Shown here one piece after another: positions 26,116 through 30,676 of a DNA stretch of 31,060 nt. Made by a program: the position numbers and the translations under genes. Every line of letters starts with the position of its first letter. The stretch's first letter is position 1. Location of the stretch: positions 1-31,060 of IMG/VR virus record IMGVR_UViG_3300037537_000287; one strand, given 5' to 3'. This stretch comes from a virus. The notes below the pieces were generated by a model. It saw only the letters and a program-made list of their open reading frames with translations, searched no databases and was not told the DNA's origin.

Positions 26116-26550
26116 ATGACACAAAACATAAACAATGTTGTACTTGTCGATTACAAAACAAAAAACCGAGTTGGGCACAAACGTGCTAAGGTTACATTAC
26201 TGAATGATGCATCTCTTGAAATCTCGCTACCAAATGGAGATTTATGTAGAGTATACTCGAGTGACGATGGTGAATACTGCTCAGTTGAAATAAGTTCATT
26301 CTCAAATAGTGAGATGACAGCACCTACGGTAGAAATGGAAGAATCATCCGTGACCTGCACTAAGTACGGGAAGGAAAAAGATGGTTTTTTAGTGAACCAA
26401 CGGAAGGAAATTGCCATTCGTAACGGGAAGGCATACTTCAACAGAACGACCGTTGAAATTACCGTCTCAGACAAGTTCTGCCCTGCGGAACAGCACAGGG
26501 ACTTAGACCCATCTATTGTACAACAATGTCTACCAAACGCTACAGCTTAA
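26116..26550 (+). CDS. Hypothetical early protein
   Basis: The frame encodes 144 residues, with AAAAAGG upstream of the ATG. It is beta-rich (NNVVLVDYKTKNRVGHKRAK, then LEISLPNGDLCRVYS) with polar linkers. Four cysteines are scattered without a zinc pattern. No family is recognised. It is flanked by modules 3 and 4. Confidence 0.6.
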   Translation: MTQNINNVVLVDYKTKNRVGHKRAKVTLLNDASLEISLPNGDLCRVYSSDDGEYCSVEISSFSNSEMTAPTVEMEESSVTCTKYGKEKDGFLVNQRKEIAIRNGKAYFNRTTVEITVSDKFCPAEQHRDLDPSIVQQCLPNATA

Positions 26551-26564
26551 GACCATAGCGTTTA

Positions 26565-26613
26565 AACGGGACAATATGAACTTTGACAGGCTCGAAACCT
26601 GTGTCCCGTTCTA
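26565..26613 (+). ncRNA. tRNA-like structure 4 (mini)
   Basis: 8-bp stem AACGGGAC/GTCCCGTT (26565-26572 with 26603-26610), a 13-nt linker, T-arm ACAGG/CCTGT with loop CTCGAAA (26586-26602), then CTA. A GTTTAAAC site (26560-26567) ends within the 5' side of the acceptor stem. It starts 15 nt after the upstream stop. Confidence 0.75.
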
Positions 26614-26657
26614 TGAGCACTCTGCTCATTAAAACACACAAACAAAGGATGGACAAA
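26613..26657 (+). promoter_or_regulatory. Leader 4: hairpin plus CA-rich ribosome loading site
   Basis: Perfect hairpin ATGAGC/GCTCAT with loop ACTCT (26613-26629), then TAAAACACACAAACAAAGGA before the start. The GTTTAAAC of other leaders is replaced here by ATTAAAAC. Confidence 0.7.
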
Positions 26658-26900
26658 ATGATAAAAAGACTATACAATGCAATGCTAAAATTGGTTGGTA
26701 AGCACTCAAACGTTCAAGCACCGAAAGGCGCAGAAATGCTAATTGCTAACCCGGTGGCTCCACCAAGATTGAGCCACATGAGTTTGAGTTCCGTAGAACA
26801 CTCAGACACTCGGCAGAACGCTAACCGAAGTAGTCGAATAGCCAAGAAACGTAAAGCCCTGAAAATTAGCAACGCCTCAAAGCGTTTAAACAGAGCATGA
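26658..26900 (+). CDS. Hypothetical small basic protein
   Basis: The start is placed at ATG 26658 (80 residues). The AAAGGA site is 3 nt from an ATG at 26649, too close, and about 9 nt from this one; a further upstream frame would run through the tRNA-like module. It has an amphipathic N-terminal helix (IKRLYNAMLKLVGKH), a polar middle and a Lys/Arg-rich C-terminus (SSRIAKKRKALKISNASKRL) suggesting nucleic acid binding. Its TGA overlaps the next ATG (ATGA). GTTTAAAC at 26884 is read as R-L-N-R. Confidence 0.6.
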   Translation: MIKRLYNAMLKLVGKHSNVQAPKGAEMLIANPVAPPRLSHMSLSSVEHSDTRQNANRSSRIAKKRKALKISNASKRLNRA

Positions 26901-27232
26901 GCGACCACATGGAAGTTCCTGATTATATGGATGGGATTGACATCCCCGTTGAAATTAATGGGGAGTGCAAGTTTATGAAAGACCTTGGCGAGAATAACCA
27001 TATGGGAGTTTATAACCTAATCTGCACTAAGCGAGACCTTAGCCTATTCATTAAGGGAATAACACCAAGCAAGGTGTTCAGGTTAAAGCACGTCAAACGT
27101 TACTTTGGAATTACAGGCAACGCCAAGGTGCTACACGCCAAACTTCGATACATTTACGAAACCGTATTCAGCCCCGAACAAACAAACGATGCAATCTTTG
27201 TCGGCGAGGAGAGTAATGAAATAGAAATGTAA
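26897..27232 (+). CDS. Hypothetical early protein
   Basis: The frame encodes 111 residues. It starts in the ATGA overlap with no Shine-Dalgarno of its own, so translation is probably coupled. The N-terminus is acidic and Met-rich. A central KGITPSKVFRLKHVKRYFGI and the following basic helix (NAKVLHAKLRYIYETVF) could contact nucleic acid. The C-terminus is acidic. Not recognised. Confidence 0.6.
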   Translation: MSDHMEVPDYMDGIDIPVEINGECKFMKDLGENNHMGVYNLICTKRDLSLFIKGITPSKVFRLKHVKRYFGITGNAKVLHAKLRYIYETVFSPEQTNDAIFVGEESNEIEM

Positions 27233-27237
27233 CACAT

Positions 27238-27283
27238 AACCCGGATTGGATTTTAACAGGTTCGATTCCTGTTCCGGGTTCTA
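27238..27283 (+). ncRNA. tRNA-like structure 5 (mini)
   Basis: Stem AACCCGG/CCGGGTT (27238-27244 with 27274-27280), an 11-nt linker, T-arm ACAGG/CCTGT with loop TTCGATT (27256-27272), extendable by one A-T pair, then CTA. It begins only 5 nt after the upstream stop codon. Confidence 0.75.
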
Positions 27284-27327
27284 TGGGCACAATGCCCATT
27301 ATAAACACACAAATAAGGAGAGTCGTT
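27283..27327 (+). promoter_or_regulatory. Leader 5: hairpin plus CA-rich ribosome loading site
   Basis: Perfect hairpin ATGGGC/GCCCAT with loop ACAAT (27283-27299), then TATAAACACACAAATAAGGAG and ATG 27328 (read here as TATAAACACACAA then ATAAGGAG). It lacks GTTTAAAC. Confidence 0.7.
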
Positions 27328-27540
27328 ATGGCTGAAGAAAAGAACACTAACACGTTCGAAATCGACCTAACCCCTTCATGGAAAACCGTGATGAAAGTTA
27401 TAACCATGCTCATAGAATCTAATTCTAAGGCGAGTATGTTTAAACAAGTTGGTCATTGCCAATGTTCTCCATTCCAATACATTAGTGATGAATTATCACA
27501 GGTAGGAAATATATTGGATAGGGAAAAAGCAGATGGTTAA
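27328..27540 (+). CDS. Hypothetical small protein
   Basis: The start is ATG 27328 (70 residues) with AAGGAG upstream; an earlier in-frame ATG at 27283 lies in the leader hairpin and is rejected. The sequence is polar with a central helix (WKTVMKVITMLIESNSKA) and two close cysteines (GHCQC). GTTTAAAC at 27438 is read as M-F-K-Q. It overlaps the next gene by 8 nt. No family is recognised. Confidence 0.6.
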   Translation: MAEEKNTNTFEIDLTPSWKTVMKVITMLIESNSKASMFKQVGHCQCSPFQYISDELSQVGNILDREKADG

Positions 27541-27850
27541 TTATCCGTGTGTGGAAACGAGAGTGAAGTTCGCTCTCCAATACGCCACGGATTGCCCTAA
27601 GTATATCGTCTTAAGGAACGGAAAGATTAAAGAAGTTCCAAGGTCGGTATCAGAAAGGGATAAGCGCAAGTGGTGGACTCCTGAACAGGAGCCATCTATG
27701 TTTGGGAAAACACTTGTGGATTGTGGTTTTCTTCAACAGATGTCAGGGAAAGGTAGCCCGTGGCGTTTTGTCAAACATTACTTTTGTCAAGGCACACGGG
27801 TATATCCATACCTATCTGAGAACATCATAACTACGGAGAAATTGCCATGA
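27533..27850 (+). CDS. Hypothetical basic protein
   Basis: The frame encodes 105 residues, with AGGG upstream of ATG 27533 inside the preceding gene. Tyr, Lys and Arg are frequent (SVSERDKRKWWTPEQEP), with a compact C-terminal region (GSPWRFVKHYFCQGTRVYPY). No recognisable domain. The ATGA overlap with the following gene indicates co-translation. Confidence 0.6.
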   Translation: MVNYPCVETRVKFALQYATDCPKYIVLRNGKIKEVPRSVSERDKRKWWTPEQEPSMFGKTLVDCGFLQQMSGKGSPWRFVKHYFCQGTRVYPYLSENIITTEKLP

Positions 27851-28056
27851 GTAAAGCAATCTCCATTGACGACTTGCCCGATGCAGTTCGTGGGCGCATC
27901 ATAAAAGATGCAGGAATTAAGCCCGTTAAACAACACAGCATGAAGATGGACGAAGTGCGGTCGAAGGCTATATTGGTTTTACAGCCAATAGCCGGGTTGG
28001 GAAAGTCAGATAGAAACCGGGTGTTGAAACACGCCCAAAGAATGAATGAACTCTAA
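27847..28056 (+). CDS. Hypothetical small helical protein
   Basis: The frame encodes 69 residues, with CGGAGAA upstream and ATGA coupling to the previous gene. A DLPDAVRGRIIKDAGIKP stretch and the C-terminal basic helix (SDRNRVLKHAQRMNEL) suggest a small DNA- or protein-binding helical domain. Not identified. The stop codon lies in the loop of a hairpin (28048-28064). Confidence 0.6.
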   Translation: MSKAISIDDLPDAVRGRIIKDAGIKPVKQHSMKMDEVRSKAILVLQPIAGLGKSDRNRVLKHAQRMNEL

Positions 28057-28064
28057 GTGAGTTC
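28048..28064 (+). promoter_or_regulatory. Hairpin spanning a stop codon
   Basis: GAACTC/GAGTTC, a perfect 6-bp stem with a 5-nt loop holding the TAA stop. A second arm pair ACAAGGG/CTCTTGT (28074-28080 with 28099-28105) follows. This gap has no tRNA-like module, unlike the other gaps of the operon. Confidence 0.4.
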
Positions 28065-28101
28065 TGTAAACAGACAAGGGTAGCAAAGGAGAGTCAATCT
28101 C

Positions 28102-28209
28102 TTGTTAAACAACATAACACTCACCTTTGAGCAGATTGTATTATGGCTCAAGGGTGAGTTTAATATCCGCAGAATGTGGAAAAGGATAGCCCTAATATGG
28201 ACGTTATAG
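28102..28209 (+). CDS. Candidate 35-residue leader peptide from TTG
   Basis: The frame starts at TTG 28102 with AAAGGAG 10 nt upstream and ends inside the start of the ribbon-helix-helix gene (13-nt overlap). The product has an amphipathic-hydrophobic pattern (LTFEQIVLWLKGEFNIRRMW). Nearly all of its middle is the 14-bp inverted repeat at 28119-28159, so it could be a regulatory leader peptide for the next gene. The evidence is the Shine-Dalgarno and the overlap only. Confidence 0.4.
   Translation: MLNNITLTFEQIVLWLKGEFNIRRMWKRIALIWTL
28119..28159 (+). promoter_or_regulatory. Long inverted repeat before the RHH-like gene
   Basis: ACTCACCTTTGAGC pairs with GCTCAAGGGTGAGT (28119-28132 and 28146-28159), 14 bp with a single T-G mismatch (a G-U wobble in RNA), around a 13-nt loop. 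It lies 37 nt before the ribbon-helix-helix gene and could be its DNA operator or an RNA attenuator. Confidence 0.55.
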
Positions 28210-28391
28210 ACCGTTACTCGTATAAGCCTAAGACTAAGTATGCCCGTGAAAAGGTAACTGATGTCAAGTTTATCAAAACGGAATTAACAGAAATGGATTG
28301 GAGACAACTCCGGTCTGTTTCGACCGCTAACGGAATTCCCGTACAGCGGTTAATAGGACAAGTGCTTAGGGATTTTATCCACAAGCTGTAG
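28197..28391 (+). CDS. Ribbon-helix-helix-like DNA-binding protein
   Basis: The start is ATG 28197 (64 residues) with AAAGGA upstream; an in-frame start at 28176 is less favourable. After a polar, basic N-terminus (1-20), residues 22-28 form a strand (DVKFIKT), 31-44 a helix and 47-62 a second helix (PVQRLIGQVLRDFI), the layout of RHH repressors of the Arc/CopG class. Such proteins bind palindromic operators as dimers. The adjacent long inverted repeat or the dispersed YGTTTAAACR palindrome are candidate targets, by inference only. Followed at once by a 14-bp palindrome (28391-28404) containing GTTTAAAC. Confidence 0.55.
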   Translation: MDVIDRYSYKPKTKYAREKVTDVKFIKTELTEMDWRQLRSVSTANGIPVQRLIGQVLRDFIHKL

Positions 28392-28404
28392 CCGTTTAAA
28401 CGGC
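28391..28404. repeat. Extended 14-bp form of the GTTTAAAC palindrome
   Basis: GCCGTTTAAACGGC is a perfect 14-bp palindrome starting at the last base of the RHH-like gene and ending 2 nt before tRNA-like structure 6. It is among the longest symmetric copies of the dispersed motif. Confidence 0.6.
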
Positions 28405-28406
28405 TT

Positions 28407-28483
28407 GGGTGTGTAGCAGGTATATTGGTGATTCAACAAGATTTATTGTCACCGTGTAGGTTCAAATCCTACCACACCCACAA
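28407..28483 (+). ncRNA. tRNA-like structure 6 (full-size, degenerate)
   Basis: 7-bp acceptor GGGTGTG/CACACCC (28407-28413 with 28473-28479), TA at positions equivalent to 8-9, T-arm GTAGG/CCTAC with loop TTCAAAT (28456-28472), then A and CAA. The total length of 73 nt is tRNA-sized. The middle folds best as one arm GGTGA/TCACC with an inner CAA/TTG pair rather than as D and anticodon arms, and no 7-nt anticodon loop is formed. Its inner segment shares ATTTATTGT with structure 1, suggesting common descent. Confidence 0.65.
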
Positions 28484-28484
28484 G

Positions 28485-28531
28485 ACGGGGCAACATTGCT
28501 CCGTTTAAACACACAAACAAAGGAGTGAGAT
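28485..28531 (+). promoter_or_regulatory. Leader 6: hairpin plus CA-rich ribosome loading site
   Basis: 8-bp hairpin ACGGGGCA/TGCTCCGT with one G-U pair and loop ACAT (28485-28504), GTTTAAAC at 28503, then ACACACAAACAAAGGAG and ATG 28532. Confidence 0.7.
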
Positions 28532-29014
28532 ATGCAACTCACAAAGACAATAACCTTCTCAGTTGAGACGGCTGAAATCTATTGCCTATTGCCTTACAAA
28601 AATGGGCATTGGGTATACCTTGCCAACATAGACGAACTCTGCGAGAATACCGTGATGGAATTCTTGGAGATGAACGTTGGAGATTGGTACTGCGGTCGAG
28701 CAGGAGGAACAGCCACAGGTGATTGGGCTATATGCTCAGGGATGGACACTAACGATGAAGATTCGTTCTTGAAACGACTACGGGATATGTTACACTTAAC
28801 ACTTACCGACCGTTTACAGGACAGATACCATGAAGAGTTATCGGGAATCAATAGTCTGTCATCGGAACCAAATCCTGACACCAAGGAATGCTACGAAACA
28901 AGCATGACCTGTTTAAACGGTATACAGGAATATTGTGAAGAGTTTAACCCCTTCGACAATAACGATGTCATGTTGCAATGGGAAGACGATGACCAAGAGT
29001 TAACGTCCTACTGA
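28532..29014 (+). CDS. Hypothetical acidic early protein
   Basis: The frame encodes 160 residues, with AAAGGAG upstream. It is acidic overall, with a beta-rich N-terminus (TFSVETAEIYCLLPY, HWVYLANIDELCE), a central WYCGRAGGTATGDWAICSG, and a Glu/Asp-rich C-terminus (FNPFDNNDVMLQWEDDDQE). Its acidity recalls phage inhibitors that mimic DNA, but nothing specific supports this. GTTTAAAC at 28911 is read as C-L-N-G. The stop overlaps the next start (TGATG). Confidence 0.6.
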   Translation: MQLTKTITFSVETAEIYCLLPYKNGHWVYLANIDELCENTVMEFLEMNVGDWYCGRAGGTATGDWAICSGMDTNDEDSFLKRLRDMLHLTLTDRLQDRYHEELSGINSLSSEPNPDTKECYETSMTCLNGIQEYCEEFNPFDNNDVMLQWEDDDQELTSY

Positions 29015-29223
29015 TGCAACTTACCTATGCGGTTAGAAAGCGTAGCTATGGCTATCAGGTGGTCGCATTCACCTGTGTAACAATGAGAAACGGTGCAACA
29101 CGAAGTCATCCCATGACCGGAAGAGCAGAGACCGATGTTGAAAACGGGTGTTTTAAAGCCCGTAAAGATGCTGAAGTCCTTGCTATGGAATTGGAGTATG
29201 ACCAAATGTTCACAAAGGAGTAA
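29014..29223 (+). CDS. Hypothetical small protein
   Basis: The frame encodes 69 residues, coupled to the preceding gene by a TGATG overlap. Basic beta-type N-terminus (YAVRKRSYGYQVVAFTCVTM), acidic helical C-terminus (FKARKDAEVLAMELEYDQMF). Not recognised. Confidence 0.55.
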   Translation: MQLTYAVRKRSYGYQVVAFTCVTMRNGATRSHPMTGRAETDVENGCFKARKDAEVLAMELEYDQMFTKE

Positions 29224-29225
29224 CA

Positions 29226-29429
29226 ATGCATTATGACGACAACTTTGGCAATTGGGAAGAACCCGAATGTCAAGAAGACAGGGAAGAGAAACGTAAGTTC
29301 TATAAGCAGGTGCAGGATGCATCTGTTTGGAAAGTATGCTCTCTCTGTGACCAAGAAGTAAAACTGCTACCGCACTATGATAAGTGTGATTCCTGTATGC
29401 GCAAGTTAGAGAGTGGTATGGAGTGGTAA
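29226..29429 (+). CDS. Small zinc-ribbon protein
   Basis: The frame encodes 67 residues, with AAAGGAG upstream inside the end of the preceding gene. The acidic N-terminus (about 1-20) is followed by C-x2-C (38, 41) and C-x2-C (54, 57) separated by 12 residues, a zinc-ribbon layout. It may bind nucleic acid or a host protein. It is the last gene before the terminator. Confidence 0.6.
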   Translation: MHYDDNFGNWEEPECQEDREEKRKFYKQVQDASVWKVCSLCDQEVKLLPHYDKCDSCMRKLESGMEW

Positions 29430-29443
29430 AGTAAGGATAAAGC

Positions 29444-29486
29444 AAAGCCCCAATAGGACGTTTAAACGTTCTGTTGGGGCTTTTTT
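29444..29486 (+). terminator. Intrinsic terminator of the rightward operon
   Basis: A stem AAAGCCCCAA/TTGGGGCTTT continues inwards with two G-U pairs to a TTTAAA loop (about 17 bp in all) and is followed by T6. The GTTTAAAC palindrome (29460-29467) forms the tip. With its A-rich 5' flank it can also act weakly on the converging leftward transcript. Confidence 0.9.
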
Positions 29487-29524
29487 CATTTGTCGAACCT
29501 TCCCTATATTGAGTTCAGTTCAAC

Positions 29525-29559
29525 TTTAGAATACCCAAGTGCCAACCCGGTACTCTAAA
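29525..29559. promoter_or_regulatory. Imperfect hairpin at the end of the leftward block
   Basis: TTTAGA-A-TACC pairs with GGTA-C-TCTAAA (29525-29535 with 29549-29559), 10 pairs and one mismatch, around a 13-nt loop. It includes the stop codon of the leftward gene and lacks a T-tract. It may protect the 3' end of that mRNA. Confidence 0.45.
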
Positions 29560-29752
29560 TCTTCAATAGCTTAATGACCTTTTGATAAGCATCCACCTTA
29601 CCTGCGCTTTCACCATCGTGATATCCTCGTGCCTCACAATCGTCCTGTTCCCACCTGTCGAACCATTGACCCCGTTCTTCCTCAAATGACGGGAGCCACT
29701 CCTGTTCTAAAATTAAGTCCTTAAGAATGTCAATTATCTCCGTGCGTGTCAT
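29555..29752 (-). CDS. Hypothetical small acidic protein
   Basis: The start is ATG 29752 (65 residues) with ACAGGAG upstream. A longer frame from 29836 reads through an inverted repeat and lacks a Shine-Dalgarno. Helical and acidic (TEIIDILKDLILEQEWLPSF, then WFDRWEQDDCEARGYHDGES). No known family. It is the last gene of the leftward block. Confidence 0.6.
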   Translation of the reverse strand: MTRTEIIDILKDLILEQEWLPSFEEERGQWFDRWEQDDCEARGYHDGESAGKVDAYQKVIKLLKI

Positions 29753-29760
29753 AATAAACT

Positions 29761-29789
29761 CCTGTGTTAAGTGTGTTTGATAACACAGG
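29761..29789 (-). promoter_or_regulatory. Hairpin overlapping the Shine-Dalgarno of the last leftward gene
   Basis: A perfect 9-bp inverted repeat CCTGTGTTA/TAACACAGG with an 11-nt loop. In the leftward RNA its 3' arm contains the ACAGG of the ACAGGAG ribosome site, so folding would hide part of it. A translational control role is inferred. Confidence 0.5.
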
Positions 29790-29801
29790 ATATTATGGCA
29801 A

Positions 29802-29843
29802 AGTATAGTAAAAAACAGGAACGTCAACGTTGTCATATGTCAA
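29802..29843 (-). promoter_or_regulatory. Possible leftward promoter
   Basis: Read leftwards, TTGACA (complement of 29838-29843) and TTGACG (complement of 29822-29827) are followed by TATACT (complement of 29802-29807). The nearer pair has only a 14-nt spacer, so the match is imperfect. It would drive the last leftward gene alone. Confidence 0.3.
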
Positions 29844-29856
29844 CAGGGTAGTGGCA

Positions 29857-30105
29857 CTAACCACTTAATTTACCTGCCTTTTGTAACTCGTGATACCTAA
29901 CCCTTAGAGCCGATAAGACCCGTTTAAAACGAGATGGCTCCAAGTTCTCCAACCCTTTAGAGTAGTTAAAATCAATCCTAAGAACCCAAAGACACCGCCT
30001 TATCCCAATCAAATCACAGGCAGTATTCCACTTAACAATGCAATCTTTCCATGCAGGGTAGTCGTAGTATTGTTCTATGTCGTCCTGTTTAAACGGTCTG
30101 TGCAT
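29857..30105 (-). CDS. Hypothetical small protein
   Basis: The start is ATG 30105 (82 residues) with AAGGA 6 nt upstream; an in-frame TTG two codons earlier is less likely. Trp/Tyr-rich N-terminus (QYYDYPAWKDCIVKWNTACD), basic helical C-terminus (RFKRVLSALRVRYHELQKAG). It overlaps the preceding gene by 31 nt, and the GTTTAAAC site (30087) is translated in both: F-K here and L-N there. Not recognised. Confidence 0.55.
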   Translation of the reverse strand: MHRPFKQDDIEQYYDYPAWKDCIVKWNTACDLIGIRRCLWVLRIDFNYSKGLENLEPSRFKRVLSALRVRYHELQKAGKLSG

Positions 30106-30338
30106 CCACAATCCTTTCTTCTTTTTCCCAAAGTTGGGAAGTCAGAATATCTACGAATCCGTTTATGACCGTCCCACCAAACTTCTTCCCAAGCGCAATC
30201 ACAAGTTGCGCAGGTATAAATCTGTTTATCCGTGAGCATTTTTTTTGGAGACAGTACACCCTTTGAACGCTTTTTCTTAAGGTGTTCGGTTTGAATGAGT
30301 TTAACAACCCAAGCTATCCCGTCAGTTTTCTTTTTCAA
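30075..30338 (-). CDS. Cys-rich, probably zinc-binding small protein
   Basis: 87 residues if started at TTG 30338, which overlaps the preceding gene by 17 nt; no better start is seen upstream of the Cys cluster, and an ATG at codon 34 lacks a Shine-Dalgarno. C43, C46 and C48 (CATCDC) and C77 and C79 (CGC) could bind zinc. The N-terminus is Lys-rich. Function unknown; the start is uncertain. Confidence 0.5.
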   Translation of the reverse strand: MKKKTDGIAWVVKLIQTEHLKKKRSKGVLSPKKMLTDKQIYTCATCDCAWEEVWWDGHKRIRRYSDFPTLGKRRKDCGCTDRLNRTT

Positions 30339-30579
30339 TCACAGGCTTATCCGCTACCACATTTCCATTATAGTCCATTCCATCAACTTCGACAATCTCG
30401 ACTTCACCCATAGCCTTCCGCTTGGCAGAGACCTCATCTAATAAACGTGTTGCTACCATCCTATCCTGCGTATTAATGGCAACGTCTTTAGCTACAATCA
30501 GGCTTAAGCCCTTCAATATGGTATTAACTCCTAATTGGTCTACCTTGTACAGCACCTTCTGTTCCTTACTTTTTTCCAT
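30322..30579 (-). CDS. Hypothetical small helical protein
   Basis: The start is ATG 30579 (85 residues) with GAGGAA upstream; the longer frame from 30654 has no ribosome site. An N-terminal helix (VDQLGVNTILKGLSLIVAKD) and a middle helix (DRMVATRLLDEVSAKRKAMG) precede an acidic tail. Not recognised. It overlaps the start of the Cys-rich gene and the end of a 36-residue gene. Confidence 0.6.
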   Translation of the reverse strand: MEKSKEQKVLYKVDQLGVNTILKGLSLIVAKDVAINTQDRMVATRLLDEVSAKRKAMGEVEIVEVDGMDYNGNVVADKPVIEKEN

Positions 30580-30676
30580 ACTTATTCCTCTGCTTTTCCA
30601 TCTCCTTATCCATACACCATGTACAGCCAACAACCACAAACCCAAGGAATACAAGTAAGCATATTATTTCAATCAT
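30566..30676 (-). CDS. 36-residue membrane protein or lipoprotein
   Basis: The frame from ATG 30676, with GGAGG 6 nt upstream, overlaps the stop of the nuclease gene (ATGATTGA) and the start of the next gene by 14 nt, a tight operon fit. Residues 1-18 are strongly hydrophobic (MIEIICLLVFLGFVVVGC) and end in a lipobox-like VVGC. The rest is charged (MDKEMEKQRNKYGKK). It could be a tiny lipoprotein (spanin-like) or a single-pass membrane protein; the lack of N-terminal positive charge argues somewhat against a classical signal peptide. Confidence 0.55.
   Translation of the reverse strand: MIEIICLLVFLGFVVVGCTWCMDKEMEKQRNKYGKK

Noticed and set aside
24571-28178. 11-bp direct repeat GCAGAATGTGG near 24574 and 28168
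   Set aside because: Repeats of this length are expected many times by chance in 31 kb, and the contexts differ.
28407-28483. A functional tRNA gene
   Set aside because: Size, acceptor and T-arm fit, but the middle folds as one long arm with a 6-nt loop, so no credible anticodon exists.
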